The translations under genes were made by a program, and so were the position numbers. A DNA stretch of 64,000 nt, from assembly GCF_000515335.1 (NCBI RefSeq), contig NZ_KI911563.1:3248936-3312935 (forward strand). Direction: 5' to 3'. The DNA comes from Cohnella panacarvi Gsoil 349. Its GTDB lineage: Bacteria; Bacillota; Bacilli; Paenibacillales; Paenibacillaceae. Numbering within the stretch: position 1 is the stretch's first letter; every line of letters starts with the position of its first letter. The notes beneath the pieces were generated by a model. The model saw only the letters and a list, made by a program, of their open reading frames with translations, was not told where the DNA came from and did not search any database. Positions 52,361 to 62,882 of this stretch are shown piece after piece.

Positions 52361-54229
52361 ATGAGCACCTCTTTTGCGGAATACGCTTGGCTCGTCCCCG
52401 TGTTCCCATTGGCGGCATTCGCGATCTTAACGGCGATGGGCAAAGGCGCGAGAAAGACCGGCCCCTGGATCGGCATCATCGGCACGTTAGCTTCTCTCGT
52501 GCTGTCGCTGTGCATCGCCTTCGAGCGAATGACCGACAACGCGGACGATTACAGCAAGAGCATCGAATGGTTGCAGGTCGGTTCGCTCAAGCTGAGCGCC
52601 GGCTTCGAAGTAACGAACTTGACGTCGCTGATGCTGGTCGTCGTTACGCTCGTCAGCTTCCTCGTGAACGTGTACTCGCAGGGCTACATGCGCGATGACG
52701 ATCGGATTTCCACGTTCTTCGCCTATGTCGCGCTGTTCACGAGTTCGATGCTGGGTCTCGTTCTCTCCGACAACCTGCTCACGTTCTATATTTTCTGGGA
52801 ACTCGTCGGCGTTTGCTCGTTCCTGCTCGTCGGCTTCTGGTACCACAAGCCGGAAGCGAAGGCGGCGGCCAAGAAAGCTTTCATCGTGACGAGAATCGGG
52901 GATTTGGGCTTGCTGATTGCCTTGCTTCTCCTATTCTGGTACATGCCCGACCATGCGCTCGATTTCACGACGATCCATAACGTATTCAGCACGCCGGGCG
53001 GCGTCATCTCGGTCGGCATCACGACGCTGATCGCCCTTCTCATCTTCGTAGGCGCCGTGGGCAAGTCGGGTCAATTCCCGCTGCATACGTGGCTTCCGGA
53101 CGCGATGGAAGGCCCGACGCCGATCAGCGCGCTCATTCATGCCGCGACGATGGTCGCAGCAGGCGTATTCCTGGTCGCGCGCACGTTCCCGATCTTCGAG
53201 GCATCGGACGCCGCCATGACGACGGTTGCGGTCATCGGCGCGTTCACGGCGATATTCGCGGCTTCGATCGGCTTGGCGCAGAACGATATTAAACGGATTC
53301 TCGCCTACTCGACGGTCAGCCAGCTCGGCTATATGATGCTGGCGCTGGGCGTAGGCTCCGTCTCGGCTGCGATGTTCCACCTGTTCACGCACGCCTTCTT
53401 CAAAGCGCTCTTATTCCTCGGCGCTGGTAGCGTCATTCACGGCGCGCACACGCAAGACATTCGGGAGATGGGCGGCCTAGGCAAGACGATGAAGATCACG
53501 GCATGGACGTTCGGCATCGGAGCGCTCGCCCTGTCCGGCATACCGCCGTTCGCGGGCTTCTGGTCCAAGGACGCCATACTGGCAGCCGCGCTGGATAAGA
53601 ACGGCATCCTGTTCGCCGTCGGGGCGATTGCCGCTTTCTTCACGGCGCTATATATGGCGAGATTGTACTTCCTAGTGTTCGCGGGCAAACCGAAGCAAGA
53701 CGGCCATGCGCACGAATCTCCGTCGGTCATGACGGTTCCGCTGATCGTCCTCGCGATCCTGTCTGTCGTCGCCGGATTCGTAGACACGCCGTTCAAAGGA
53801 TGGCTTGGCGAATGGCTGACGGGCGAGGCGCCCGAGCATCATGGCAGCGGCATCGTAATGGTCGTATCCGTCGCGGTCGGGTTGCTCGGCATCTATATCG
53901 GATGGCTCGTTTACGTTAAAGGCACGGTTCGCAGAGATGCGGTGTCGTCCAGGGCGCCGGCTCTGGTAAGAACGTTAGAACGGAAGTATTATATCGACGA
54001 GCTCTACGATCTTCTGATCGTGAAGCCGCTGCGAAGCTTCGGCAAGGCGCTGCAGGCGTTCGACGATTACATCGTAGACGGCGTCGTACGGTTGGCGGGG
54101 TATTCGACCTCCGCGCTCGGACGTCTTAACTCCCGCCTGCAAAGTGGGCAAGTGCAGACCTATGCGCTTACGGCGTTAATCGGAATCGTCATCCTGGCGC
54201 TAGCCATAGCGGGAAGGAGGTTCTGGTAA
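52361..54229 (+). CDS. nuoL: NADH-quinone oxidoreductase subunit L
   Basis: The ATG at 52361 lies five bases after the nuoK stop with GAGGGGGT upstream. The 622-residue protein is the largest antiporter-like subunit: FFAYVALFTSSMLGLVLSDN, FLLVGFWYHKPEAKAAAKKAF, LHTWLPDAMEGPTPISALIHAATMVAAG. The long amphipathic C-terminal helix region after residue 500 is present. It pumps protons at the distal end of the membrane arm. Confidence 0.97.
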   Translation: MSTSFAEYAWLVPVFPLAAFAILTAMGKGARKTGPWIGIIGTLASLVLSLCIAFERMTDNADDYSKSIEWLQVGSLKLSAGFEVTNLTSLMLVVVTLVSFLVNVYSQGYMRDDDRISTFFAYVALFTSSMLGLVLSDNLLTFYIFWELVGVCSFLLVGFWYHKPEAKAAAKKAFIVTRIGDLGLLIALLLLFWYMPDHALDFTTIHNVFSTPGGVISVGITTLIALLIFVGAVGKSGQFPLHTWLPDAMEGPTPISALIHAATMVAAGVFLVARTFPIFEASDAAMTTVAVIGAFTAIFAASIGLAQNDIKRILAYSTVSQLGYMMLALGVGSVSAAMFHLFTHAFFKALLFLGAGSVIHGAHTQDIREMGGLGKTMKITAWTFGIGALALSGIPPFAGFWSKDAILAAALDKNGILFAVGAIAAFFTALYMARLYFLVFAGKPKQDGHAHESPSVMTVPLIVLAILSVVAGFVDTPFKGWLGEWLTGEAPEHHGSGIVMVVSVAVGLLGIYIGWLVYVKGTVRRDAVSSRAPALVRTLERKYYIDELYDLLIVKPLRSFGKALQAFDDYIVDGVVRLAGYSTSALGRLNSRLQSGQVQTYALTALIGIVILALAIAGRRFW

Positions 54230-55836
54230 TGCTGGACAACGTCCCAATTCTCTCTCTCATCACGTTCGCGCCGTTAGTCGGATCGCTAATCGTTCTACTG
54301 TTGCCGGGTCAACGCAGCCAGTGGTTAAGAATAACGGCGATCGCATTCACCGTCATCCCGCTCGCGTTGACGTTATGGCTGTTCGCCGCTTACGAGCCTT
54401 CGGTCGGCGGGGCTGCCTATACCGAGCATGAGACATGGCTGACCATCCCGCTTAACAAAGAGCTGCTGCAAGGCTTCGAATCCTCGCAGCTGCGCTTCGA
54501 CTATCATCTTACGGTCGACGGAATTTCGATGCCGCTCGTTATTCTGACAGGCATCGTCTCTACCATGGCGGCGCTGGCCACCGTGCACATTCGAAAGCGC
54601 TGGAAGACGTTCTACGTGCTCTTCCTCCTGCTGCTTACCGGAATCTACGGCGTTTTCCTATCACGCGATCTCGTCTTGTTCTTCATCTTCTTCGAAGTGA
54701 CGCTGATTCCGATGTTCTTCCTGATCGGAATATGGGGTTACTACGGCCGGGAGAAGGCGGCGACTCGCTTCCTGGTCTATAACGGACTCGGTTCCGCGGC
54801 CATGCTGCTGTCTTTCTTGCTGCTCATTGCCACGCTCGGGTTGAGCGCTACGGATTCGCAAGTGATATTCAGCGGCAATTATGACGTGCTGCTCGCGAAC
54901 TTAACGGACCCGCAGGCGATGGCCAATTTGACTGCGGATCAAGCCGGAGCGGCGGAATTCCTGCTGAACGACAACATGCGCTGGGGCGCGTTCGTTCTGC
55001 TCATGATCGCCTTCGGCATTAAAGTGCCGATCTTCCCGTTCCATACTTGGATGCTTCGCGTACATACGGAAGCGCCGCCATCGATCGTCATGATTCACTC
55101 CGGCATTCTGCTTAAAATGGGCGTTTACGGGCTCATTCGATTCGGCGCGTTTTTATTTCCCGAGCAATTACACGATTGGTCGACAATAATCGCTATCTTA
55201 GGGGTCATCAACATTCTGTACGGCGCGATTATCGCTTGCGTGCAGCGAGAGTTCAAACTCGTGCTCGCCTACTCGAGTATCAGCCATATGGGCATCGTTC
55301 TGCTCGGGATCGCATCGCTCGAGGAGGTCGGTCTTCAAGGCGCGATCTACCAGTCGGTGTCCCACGGGCTAATCTCGGCGCTTCTGTTCTTGATCGTAGG
55401 CAGCTTGTACGAGCGAACGCAGACGACGCAATTGGATGAGTTGGGCGGTCTTGCGAAGTCTATGCCATTCATGTCGGGCATCTTGCTCGTAGGCGGTCTA
55501 GCTTCCCTGGGTTTGCCGGGCTTGTCCGGGTTCGTCGGCGAGTTCCTCTCGTTCCTTGGGCTGTTCGGGTCGATGAAGTGGATTACCGCGATCGGGGTGC
55601 TCGGCGTTCTGTTCGCCGCCATCTACGTATTGCGCAGCATACTCAGCATTACGTACGGAAGAACTCCGGAAGCCTTCGAGAATATGAAGGATGCCCGCTT
55701 CATCGAGGCGCTTCCAATGATCGCTCTGGCGGCTTTAATCGTCCTGCTTGGCGTTTACCCGTCCATCTTAACGGATCTGATGCAGAACGGCTTTAACGGG
55801 CTGCTGGAACAACTTCACACGAGGGTGGGGGGCTAA
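54229..55836 (+). CDS. nuoM: NADH-quinone oxidoreductase subunit M
   Basis: The 535-residue antiporter-like subunit has the conserved FFEVTLIPMFFLIGIWG (with the key Glu) and PFHTWMLRVHTEAPPSIVMI segments. Its first base is the last base of nuoL. It is one of the three Mrp-type proton pumps. Confidence 0.97.
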   Translation: MLDNVPILSLITFAPLVGSLIVLLLPGQRSQWLRITAIAFTVIPLALTLWLFAAYEPSVGGAAYTEHETWLTIPLNKELLQGFESSQLRFDYHLTVDGISMPLVILTGIVSTMAALATVHIRKRWKTFYVLFLLLLTGIYGVFLSRDLVLFFIFFEVTLIPMFFLIGIWGYYGREKAATRFLVYNGLGSAAMLLSFLLLIATLGLSATDSQVIFSGNYDVLLANLTDPQAMANLTADQAGAAEFLLNDNMRWGAFVLLMIAFGIKVPIFPFHTWMLRVHTEAPPSIVMIHSGILLKMGVYGLIRFGAFLFPEQLHDWSTIIAILGVINILYGAIIACVQREFKLVLAYSSISHMGIVLLGIASLEEVGLQGAIYQSVSHGLISALLFLIVGSLYERTQTTQLDELGGLAKSMPFMSGILLVGGLASLGLPGLSGFVGEFLSFLGLFGSMKWITAIGVLGVLFAAIYVLRSILSITYGRTPEAFENMKDARFIEALPMIALAALIVLLGVYPSILTDLMQNGFNGLLEQLHTRVGG

Positions 55837-55837
55837 C

Positions 55838-57376
55838 ATGGAACACTTGCAGACTTTAACGTGGACCGATGCGTGGTACTTGGCCCCCGAAGTCACGTTG
55901 TCGATCGCGACGATCGTGCTTGCGCTTCTCGATCTTGTCTTGCCTAGGCGGATCAACCGGGATATCATCGGCTGGCTTACGCTAGCCGGATTGCTTGCGT
56001 CGGCGGTATTCGTCGTATGGCTCATGTTCGATTTCAAAGATCTCGAAGGTGCCGCGCAAGTTCATACCTTGGTCGGCGGAAGCTATCGGATCGACGATTT
56101 CGGGAACCTGCTCAAGCTCGTCTTCATCGGAGCATCGGCATTCATCGTATTCTCTTCGCTCGGGACCGTTCGCGACGAAGAGATACCGATCAAGGGAGAG
56201 TTCTACTATCTCCTGCTGCCCGCCGTGCTTGGCGCGATGGTTATGTCTTCGTCGGGCGATCTCATTACGCTGTTCGTAGGGCTGGAGCTCCTCAGCATCA
56301 CGTCCTACATACTCGTTGCGGCCCGCAAAAACGCGAGCCAGTCAAGCGAAGCGGCGTTCAAATACGTCGTGACCGGAGGAGTGGCGTCCGCGTTCATTCT
56401 GTACGGGATGTCGTTCCTGTACGGGGTGATCGGAAGCACGAATCTGGCCGACATCATGAGCGGCATGCAAGGAGCCATGGAATCGAGCGAGGCGCTTATC
56501 TACGTCAGCCTGTTCCTCATGACGGCCGGCTTCGCGGCGAAGCTGGCGTTGGCTCCGTTCCACGTATGGGCTTCCGACGTCTACCAAGGCGCTCCGACAC
56601 CGGTTACGGCTTTCCTGGCCGTCGTCGCCAAAGGCGCGGCATTCGCGATGCTGTACCGTATTTTCTTCATGTTCATGACGTACTTCACGCTGAATACGGA
56701 CGGCGTGATGAAGCACGACGTATTCCTCGCTCTAGCCGTATTGTCCGCAGCGGCTATGATCGTCGGGACCGCGGGGGCGTTGCGCCAGCGCAACGTGAAG
56801 CGGCTGCTCGCGCTTTCGGGCGTCGCGAACGCGGGTATTCTGCTAATTCCGCTCGCGCTAGATCTTACGCGCCTGCACTCGTCCGTATTTTCCGAGTTTA
56901 TCTATTACCTCATTGCTTACGCCGTGATGAATATCGGCGCGTTCTCCGTCTTGACGATCGTCGCGAGGAGTGCGGGCAACGAGACGATATCGGGGTTTGC
57001 GGGACTATACCACCGGGCCCCGTGGACGGCGGCGGGGATGACGATACTTCTCTGTTCGCTCGCCGGACTTCCGGTTACCGGAGGCTTCTTCGGTAAGCTG
57101 TTCATTCTGTTCGCGACGGTTCAGACGAAGACCTACTGGCTGGCCGCGATCTTGCTCGTTACTACCGTCGTGTCTTATGCGGTCTACTTCTCCTTCATCC
57201 GCCAGATGTATTTAAGAAGCGGAGAAGTCGATTCGGGATTGCGTCTGTCTTGGCCTGCCGCCGTTAGCATCTGGTTGTGCGTTGCCGGTACGCTGGTCCT
57301 CGGTTTCTTGCCGAAACCGATCCTCGAATGGATTGATAAGCTGTTCGAATTGCCATTCGATATGCTCGTCAGTTAG
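55838..57376 (+). CDS. nuoN: NADH-quinone oxidoreductase subunit N
   Basis: The 512-residue antiporter-like subunit has LITLFVGLELLSITSYILVA and LAPFHVWASDVYQGAPTPVTAFLA. It is the last gene of the 11-gene operon nuoABCDHIJKLMN. No nuoE, nuoF or nuoG lies on either side. No strong terminator was found after it. Confidence 0.97.
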   Translation: MEHLQTLTWTDAWYLAPEVTLSIATIVLALLDLVLPRRINRDIIGWLTLAGLLASAVFVVWLMFDFKDLEGAAQVHTLVGGSYRIDDFGNLLKLVFIGASAFIVFSSLGTVRDEEIPIKGEFYYLLLPAVLGAMVMSSSGDLITLFVGLELLSITSYILVAARKNASQSSEAAFKYVVTGGVASAFILYGMSFLYGVIGSTNLADIMSGMQGAMESSEALIYVSLFLMTAGFAAKLALAPFHVWASDVYQGAPTPVTAFLAVVAKGAAFAMLYRIFFMFMTYFTLNTDGVMKHDVFLALAVLSAAAMIVGTAGALRQRNVKRLLALSGVANAGILLIPLALDLTRLHSSVFSEFIYYLIAYAVMNIGAFSVLTIVARSAGNETISGFAGLYHRAPWTAAGMTILLCSLAGLPVTGGFFGKLFILFATVQTKTYWLAAILLVTTVVSYAVYFSFIRQMYLRSGEVDSGLRLSWPAAVSIWLCVAGTLVLGFLPKPILEWIDKLFELPFDMLVS

Positions 57377-57557
57377 CAAGATTTTAGTGACGATAGCTGC
57401 CCAAGGCGAGTGCGACAAGCTGAGGGCGGCTTCCTTTTGTTGTGACCAAAGACCCGATTTTGTTGCTGAAAGAAGGGAATTGCTGTCGAAAATAGAAAGG
57501 GATATGTATACCGAATGCAGTCCCGAAGGCGTGGTTGGAATGAGGAGTAGCGTATTC

Positions 57558-60161
57558 ATGCATAACGGCGCGAGGCGCATGACGCTTTGCTTCGTCGCCA
57601 TATGCAGCGCAATGCTGGTTGTCATGCCGAACGGGATCGCGCAAGTACGTTCTTTACCTCCGCATGAAGTCAGAATCGCGAACCTTGTTCAAGTTCAAGC
57701 TCTTGAGTCCGCATCCGGCAAAGGCACGGCAGCATTCCTGAAAGAGTCGGGATTCACGACGGCGTGGTCGATGCTGACGAACGACGTAACGTCAACGGTT
57801 GCCGTCATCGATACCGGCGTAGACCTGAACAATCCTCTTCTGAAGCCGTATCTCTTGCCAGGCAAAAATTTCGTGAACGCGAATCGAAAGCCGCAAGACG
57901 ACAACGGACATGGGACCGCGGTAGCAGGCATTATCGCCGCGGTCGCAGAGGCAGGCGAAACTTCCGGCAAAGCGAGGTGGAAGGGGCGTATATTGCCGAT
58001 CAAGGCGCTCGATCAGAACGGCTCCGGCGATGAAAGCAAATTGACGCAAGCCATTGCTTATGCGGTAGAGCAAGGCGCGGACATTATCGTCCTTTCTCTA
58101 GGATTAAAGCGCGATGCGCCTAACCTGCGCGAAGCGGTTGAAGATGCCGAGAACAAAGGCGTTCTGCTCGTAGCCGCGAGCGGTAACGATGCGGCCGCGC
58201 TAGGCTCTAAAGCCGCCGTGCAATACCCGGCAGCTTACGCGAGCGTGTTGGCCGTTTCCGGATCGGAAGGCATTCATCCGATCGCTCAGTCTACCGCCGG
58301 CCCCGAAGTCGATCTTAGCGCCTCATGGACCGTAGATACGCTTGCCATTGGCGGCGGTCGCGTCACGATGGTTGGAAGCTCGATGGGCGCTCCGCAAGTA
58401 GCCGCGGCGGCGGCCATGCTGAAGGCGATGCATCCGGAATGGAAGCCGATACAGCTTCGCGAGAAGTTGCGCGGTTCGGCCATTAGACCGGAATCCGGAC
58501 CATGGGACGAGAGTATCGGCTACGGCTTCCTTGCCGCGGATGATGCTGTCAAGCCGAATGCGGAAGCGGATTGGCGCGAGCCGAACGATACGAGGGCGAA
58601 AGCAGCCGTTTTCCCGTTAGGGAAAGAGGTAGCCGGAGCTTGGAGCAGTCCCGGCGATGTCGACTGGTATACGTTAACGATTCCGTATAGCGGAACGCTA
58701 GCCATTCGCAAGGGTGCGGTAAAGCTATCCTTGTATGCGGGCAAAAGCTCGGACGAGAAGGCGCCGCTCGGTTCGTCGAAACCCGAAGAAACCAGGTGGC
58801 AGCTCCAGGCGGGCGAATATTGGTTAAAGGTTTCAAGGACGGCGAATACGGCTTCCCAGGGAGTTTATCCGGCTTACAAGCTTACATCGAGCTTAGCGAT
58901 GGCGGCGGACGCCCGCGAACCGAACGATTCGGCGGCTACCGCATCAACGTTGCCTTCTCGCAGCCAGCAATGGACGGGCACTTTCCATAAGCGAAGCGAC
59001 GAGGATTGGACGACAATCAGCCTTCCTAAAGACGGCGAGATTATGCTATCGGCGTCAGCGGATACGTCTCGGATCGATCTGGCGCTCATGATTCAACCGG
59101 CGGGAGGCCCGATGACCATCGCGGACGAGAGAGGCGACGGGGGCAGCGAGCAATTGGTGCTGAAGCAAGCCAAGGCCGGGAAGTATTATATAAGAATTAC
59201 GAATGCGGTATCCGCAAATCCTGAGCCCGTTATCGGGACGTATACCGTAGCTTTGGAATATATTACCCAATACGAAGATCCTTATGAGCCGAACAACAGT
59301 CCCGCTACGGCAACTCCGCTCGTTGTCGGGGAGCGGTATGCAGGCATTATCGCAACGCCCCAAGACGTGGACTGGTACCGGTTTACGCTCAGTGAACGCA
59401 AGAAAGTTCATGTAGAGCTCAGCGGTATTGTCGACGGGGCAACAGCTACGATCGCATTAAGGGACCGCAAACAGCAAACGCTAAATACCTGGCATAATTC
59501 GCAGGATTCAAGCGAGCTTGCAAAGGAGCGCGTACTGGATGCAGGTACTTATTACGTATCCGTAGCCGCCGATCGCGCCGAACAGAACCGCCCGTATCGC
59601 TTGTTGATCGGGGCGGAACCGACGCAGGATGCGTTCATCGACTTGGCAGGTTATCGTTGGGCGAATCCGAGCATACAATCGCTTGTTGATGCCGGATGGC
59701 TGAGCGGCTATTCGGACGGCACCTTCCACCCGGGAGCGCCGCTCGCTCGCGGCGAGGCGATCGTATCGCTGGTGCGGGCGCTGGAGCTTAAGAAAGCGGC
59801 GCCTACGATGCGATTCAAGGACATCGCCGCGAAGAGCTGGCTCTCCGAATCGGTTGCGAAGGCCGATCAAGCGGGATGGTTATCCGCGTACAAGAGCAGT
59901 CAGCTGCATCCTTCAATCGCCATGACGAGAGCGGAAGCGGCTGAGCTGTTCGCGGCAGCGATCAAGTTGAAATTGTCTAAGCAACCGAAACAAGCGTTCA
60001 AGGACGTATCGCCGAAGGACCCGTTTGCGGCTACTGCGGCAGCCCTGCGGGAGCAGGGCTGGCTCAGCGGCTATTCCGACGGGAAATTCAAGCCGAATGC
60101 AACGATTAGCCGAGCGGAATGGTCAGTACTGTTAGCGAAGCTGCTTAAGCAATCCGCTTGA
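57558..60161 (+). CDS. Surface subtilisin-like protease with PPC and SLH domains
   Basis: The ATG at 57558, ten bases after GAGGAG, gives 867 residues starting with a signal peptide (FVAICSAMLVVMPNGIAQV). The S8 catalytic triad is clear: Asp in VAVIDTGVD, His in DDNGHGTAVAG, Ser in GSSMGAPQVAAAAAML, with oxyanion Asn in LVAASGND. No large propeptide domain is visible. Three PPC-like beta domains follow, each opening with EPND or EPNN and containing DVDWY or DEDW. Three SLH repeats end the protein (SLVDAGWLSGYSDGTFHPG, KADQAGWLSAYKSSQLHP, ALREQGWLSGYSDGKFKPN) and should hold it on the cell wall through secondary wall polymer. Confidence 0.92.
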   Translation: MHNGARRMTLCFVAICSAMLVVMPNGIAQVRSLPPHEVRIANLVQVQALESASGKGTAAFLKESGFTTAWSMLTNDVTSTVAVIDTGVDLNNPLLKPYLLPGKNFVNANRKPQDDNGHGTAVAGIIAAVAEAGETSGKARWKGRILPIKALDQNGSGDESKLTQAIAYAVEQGADIIVLSLGLKRDAPNLREAVEDAENKGVLLVAASGNDAAALGSKAAVQYPAAYASVLAVSGSEGIHPIAQSTAGPEVDLSASWTVDTLAIGGGRVTMVGSSMGAPQVAAAAAMLKAMHPEWKPIQLREKLRGSAIRPESGPWDESIGYGFLAADDAVKPNAEADWREPNDTRAKAAVFPLGKEVAGAWSSPGDVDWYTLTIPYSGTLAIRKGAVKLSLYAGKSSDEKAPLGSSKPEETRWQLQAGEYWLKVSRTANTASQGVYPAYKLTSSLAMAADAREPNDSAATASTLPSRSQQWTGTFHKRSDEDWTTISLPKDGEIMLSASADTSRIDLALMIQPAGGPMTIADERGDGGSEQLVLKQAKAGKYYIRITNAVSANPEPVIGTYTVALEYITQYEDPYEPNNSPATATPLVVGERYAGIIATPQDVDWYRFTLSERKKVHVELSGIVDGATATIALRDRKQQTLNTWHNSQDSSELAKERVLDAGTYYVSVAADRAEQNRPYRLLIGAEPTQDAFIDLAGYRWANPSIQSLVDAGWLSGYSDGTFHPGAPLARGEAIVSLVRALELKKAAPTMRFKDIAAKSWLSESVAKADQAGWLSAYKSSQLHPSIAMTRAEAAELFAAAIKLKLSKQPKQAFKDVSPKDPFAATAAALREQGWLSGYSDGKFKPNATISRAEWSVLLAKLLKQSA

Positions 60162-60209
60162 AGACGAACGGCGTAGTCGAACAAGATCACGTAGAAGGAA
60201 TGAATCGTT

Positions 60210-60470
60210 ATGCCGGATCAATCTGGGGTGCTTGCGAGCGTAGGCTGGGATGGACTTTTCTCCATATTCGTAACGCTTGGATGCGTCACCATCGCCTGGT
60301 TCGTCCTGCACGAAGTGAATTTTGACAAGATTGTTCGGCATCCCCGCAGTCCGCGCGCAAGGCTGCTTCAATTGCTGATCGCCATTGCGCTCGGCTACAT
60401 CGCGGCAAGGTTCATTCTCGACTATTGGACTTGGGCCGGCAACGTCAAATGGCTTTTCGGAGCCGAGTAA
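60210..60470 (+). CDS. ywzB: DUF1146 membrane protein YwzB
   Basis: The ATG at 60210 follows AAGGAATG. The 86-residue protein has two membrane helices (LFSIFVTLGCVTIAWFVL and LLQLLIAIALGYIAARFILDY) and matches the DUF1146 family. It lies directly upstream of murA as in B. subtilis, where the function is also unknown. Confidence 0.88.
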   Translation: MPDQSGVLASVGWDGLFSIFVTLGCVTIAWFVLHEVNFDKIVRHPRSPRARLLQLLIAIALGYIAARFILDYWTWAGNVKWLFGAE

Positions 60471-60595
60471 TAATCAATTCGAATAACCCGCTGTCGTAAT
60501 GCTCACAATGAGTTATAATGTGCATTAGGTCAATGGATGGCATGCATCTGTGGCTTTGCGGTCGAATGACGTCGTAAAACGGCAAATTCTGCCGC

Positions 60596-60624
60596 TTGTA
60601 ACAGCTTATGCCCGGTGGTATGAT
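60596..60624 (+). promoter_or_regulatory. Sigma-A promoter of murA
   Basis: TTGTAA (60596-60601) and TATGAT (60619-60624) have 17-base spacing, 76 bases ahead of murA. A second -10-like TATAAT lies at 60514-60519 with a weak -35. Confidence 0.65.
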
Positions 60625-60699
60625 GTAATTTGGGTTTTTCAGGGTCGGTCCGAAGGTTCAACTTCGGAATGAATCTATAACGCGCGGAGGGAACCACCC

Positions 60700-62100
60700 A
60701 TGAGCAAAATCATCGTCCGCGGCGGACGTACCTTAAAAGGAACAGTTCGCGTGCACGGCGCCAAAAATTCCGTCCTTCCGATCCTTGCTGCCGCCTTGTT
60801 GGCGGAAGAAGGATCCAGCGTCATTCATGACGTGCCTGCCCTGGACGATGTGAAGAATATCCTGCAAGTGCTCGCGGCTTTGGGGGTTCACGCGAAGCAA
60901 AGTGACGGAAGCGTTCGCTTACAAGCTGAATCGTTGATTTCGTATGAAGCGCCTTATGAGTTAGTCAGGAGAATGAGAGCTTCGTTCCTGGTGATGGGCC
61001 CGCTGTTGGCTCGTCTTGGCAAGGTTAGAATTTCGCTACCCGGCGGATGCGCGATCGGTACAAGACCGATCGACCAGCATCTGAAAGGCTTCGAGGCGAT
61101 GGGCGCCGAGATCGGATTCGGTCAAGGAACCATCGAAGCCAGCGTTAACGGCAAGTTGCGCGGGGCTCGCATATACTTAGATATCGCAAGCGTCGGGGCA
61201 ACGGAGAACATCATGATGGCAGCGGCTACGGCGGTCGGAACGACGATCATCGAGAACGCGGCCAAAGAACCGGAAATCGTCGACTTGGCGAATTTCCTTA
61301 ATGCCATGGGCGGAAAAGTGCGCGGTGCCGGCACCGGCGTCATTCGCATTGAAGGCGTCGAGCGGCTTCGCGGCGTCGAGCACCATGTCATTCCCGATCG
61401 CGTCGAAGCCGGTACTTACATGATCGCGGCAGCCATCACGGGCGGAGATGTATACGTCGAAGGCGCGATTCGCGATCACCTTGGTCCCGTCGTCGCCAAG
61501 CTCGAGGAGATGGGCGTTCAAATCGCATGCGACGAGAACGGCATTCGCGTTAACGCCATGCACCCATTGAAGGCCGTCGACGTCAAGACGCTTCCATACC
61601 CTGGATATCCGACGGATATGCAGGCGCAGATGATGGCGCTCTTGCTCGTGGCCGACGGTACGAGCATCGTAACGGAAACGGTGTTCGAGAATCGCTTCAT
61701 GCACGTGGAAGAGCTCGTCAAGATGGGGGCGGAGATTAAAGTAGACGGACGTACCGCGATCGTGACCGGCGGCGTTAAGCTGTCCGGCGCAAGCGTGACC
61801 GCAACGGACCTCCGAGCAGGCGCGGCGTTGATCTGCGCGGCGTTGATGGCAGACGGCAGCTCCGAAATCGGCGGCGTCCATCACATCGAGCGCGGTTACG
61901 TGGACATCGTCGGTAAGCTTGCCACGCTTGGAGCGGACATCTACAGCGCGCAATCTCCGGAAGACGTTCTCGAGGCAGCCGAGAGAGCTTCGCTGCAGCC
62001 CGAGAATTTACTTCAGCAGCTGGAACAGCGGGCCGCCGCTCCAGCTCCCGCTCCCGCCGAAGTCAGCCGGAAGATCAAAATTCAGCCAACGCTAGCTTAG
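60700..62100 (+). CDS. murA: UDP-N-acetylglucosamine 1-carboxyvinyltransferase
   Basis: The ATG at 60700 follows CGGAGGG. The enzyme has the MurA blocks [20 protein letters not shown], the catalytic cysteine in [15 protein letters not shown] (near residue 118), and [16 protein letters not shown]. It transfers enolpyruvate from PEP to UDP-GlcNAc, the first committed step of peptidoglycan synthesis, and the Cys is the target of fosfomycin. At 466 residues it is about 30 longer than usual because of an Ala/Pro/Gln-rich tail after residue 430. Confidence 0.97.
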   Translation: MSKIIVRGGRTLKGTVRVHGAKNSVLPILAAALLAEEGSSVIHDVPALDDVKNILQVLAALGVHAKQSDGSVRLQAESLISYEAPYELVRRMRASFLVMGPLLARLGKVRISLPGGCAIGTRPIDQHLKGFEAMGAEIGFGQGTIEASVNGKLRGARIYLDIASVGATENIMMAAATAVGTTIIENAAKEPEIVDLANFLNAMGGKVRGAGTGVIRIEGVERLRGVEHHVIPDRVEAGTYMIAAAITGGDVYVEGAIRDHLGPVVAKLEEMGVQIACDENGIRVNAMHPLKAVDVKTLPYPGYPTDMQAQMMALLLVADGTSIVTETVFENRFMHVEELVKMGAEIKVDGRTAIVTGGVKLSGASVTATDLRAGAALICAALMADGSSEIGGVHHIERGYVDIVGKLATLGADIYSAQSPEDVLEAAERASLQPENLLQQLEQRAAAPAPAPAEVSRKIKIQPTLA

Positions 62101-62133
62101 TCCTTATCCTTCATACGGAAGCAACATGATGAG

Positions 62134-62165
62134 ATCCCTCCGCCTCCTTGGGCTGGGGGATTTTT
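62134..62165 (+). terminator. Terminator of murA
   Basis: ATCCCTC pairs with GGGGGAT (one G-U) and is followed by TTTT. The 50-bp tandem array starts about 30 bp downstream. Confidence 0.7.
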
Positions 62166-62193
62166 GGTGTTATGCCCAGTAGACCATATGGAG

Positions 62194-62882
62194 GCCGAAG
62201 TTACGGAATGCGCCGCAGTAGAGGTCACATTGACCTTTAAACCGCCGAAGCTACGGAATCCACCGCAGTAGAGGTCACATTGACCTTTAAACCGCCGAAG
62301 CTACGGAATCCGCCGCAGTAGAGGTCATATTGACCTCTAAACCGCCGAAGCTACGGAATCCCCCGCAGTAGAGGTCACATTGACCTTTAAACCGCCGAAG
62401 TTACGGAATCCGCCGCAGTAGAGGTCACATTGACCTTTAAACCGCCGAAGTTACGGAATCCGCCGCAGTAGAGGTCAAATTGACCTCTAACCCGCCGAAG
62501 TTACGGAATCCGCCGCAGTAGAGGTCGCGTTGACCTTTAACCCGCCGAAGTTACGGAATCCGCCGCAGTAGAGGTCGCGTTGACCTTTAAACCGCCGAAG
62601 CTACGGAATGCGCCGCAGTAGAGGTCACATTGACCTTTAAACCGCCGAAGCTACGGAATCCGCCGCAGTAGAGGTCATATTGACCTCTAAACCGCCGAAG
62701 CTACGGAAACCGCCGCAGTAGAGGTCACATTGACCTTTAACCCGCCGAAGCTACGGAATCCGCCGCAGTAGAGGTCACATTGACCTTTAAACCGCCGAAG
62801 CTACGGAATGCGCCGCAGTAGAGGTCACATTGACCCCTAAACCGCCGAAGTTACGGAATGCGCTGTAGCAGGGGGTCAAACT
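62194..62882. repeat. 50-bp tandem array, 13 full copies plus a diverged 14th entering nuclease gene 2
   Basis: Units start every 50 bp from 62194 to 62844 and read GCCGAAG(C/T)TACGGAATCC, CGCCGCAGTAGAGGTCACAT, then TGACCTTTAAACC. Each contains the dyad AGGTCA-CAT-TGACCT; the loop varies (TAT, AAT, GCG) while the arms are largely kept, with some changes to TGACCTCT that restore perfect pairing with AGAGGTCA. The 14th copy loses identity gradually and covers the last ten or so codons and the stop of the nuclease gene on the minus strand. Confidence 0.96.

Noticed and set aside
62194..62850. CRISPR array at the 50-bp repeats
   Set aside because: The whole 50-bp unit is repeated, including the part that would be the spacer, and no cas genes are present. 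The same holds for the arrays at 21.2, 22.7 and 46.3-46.9 kb.
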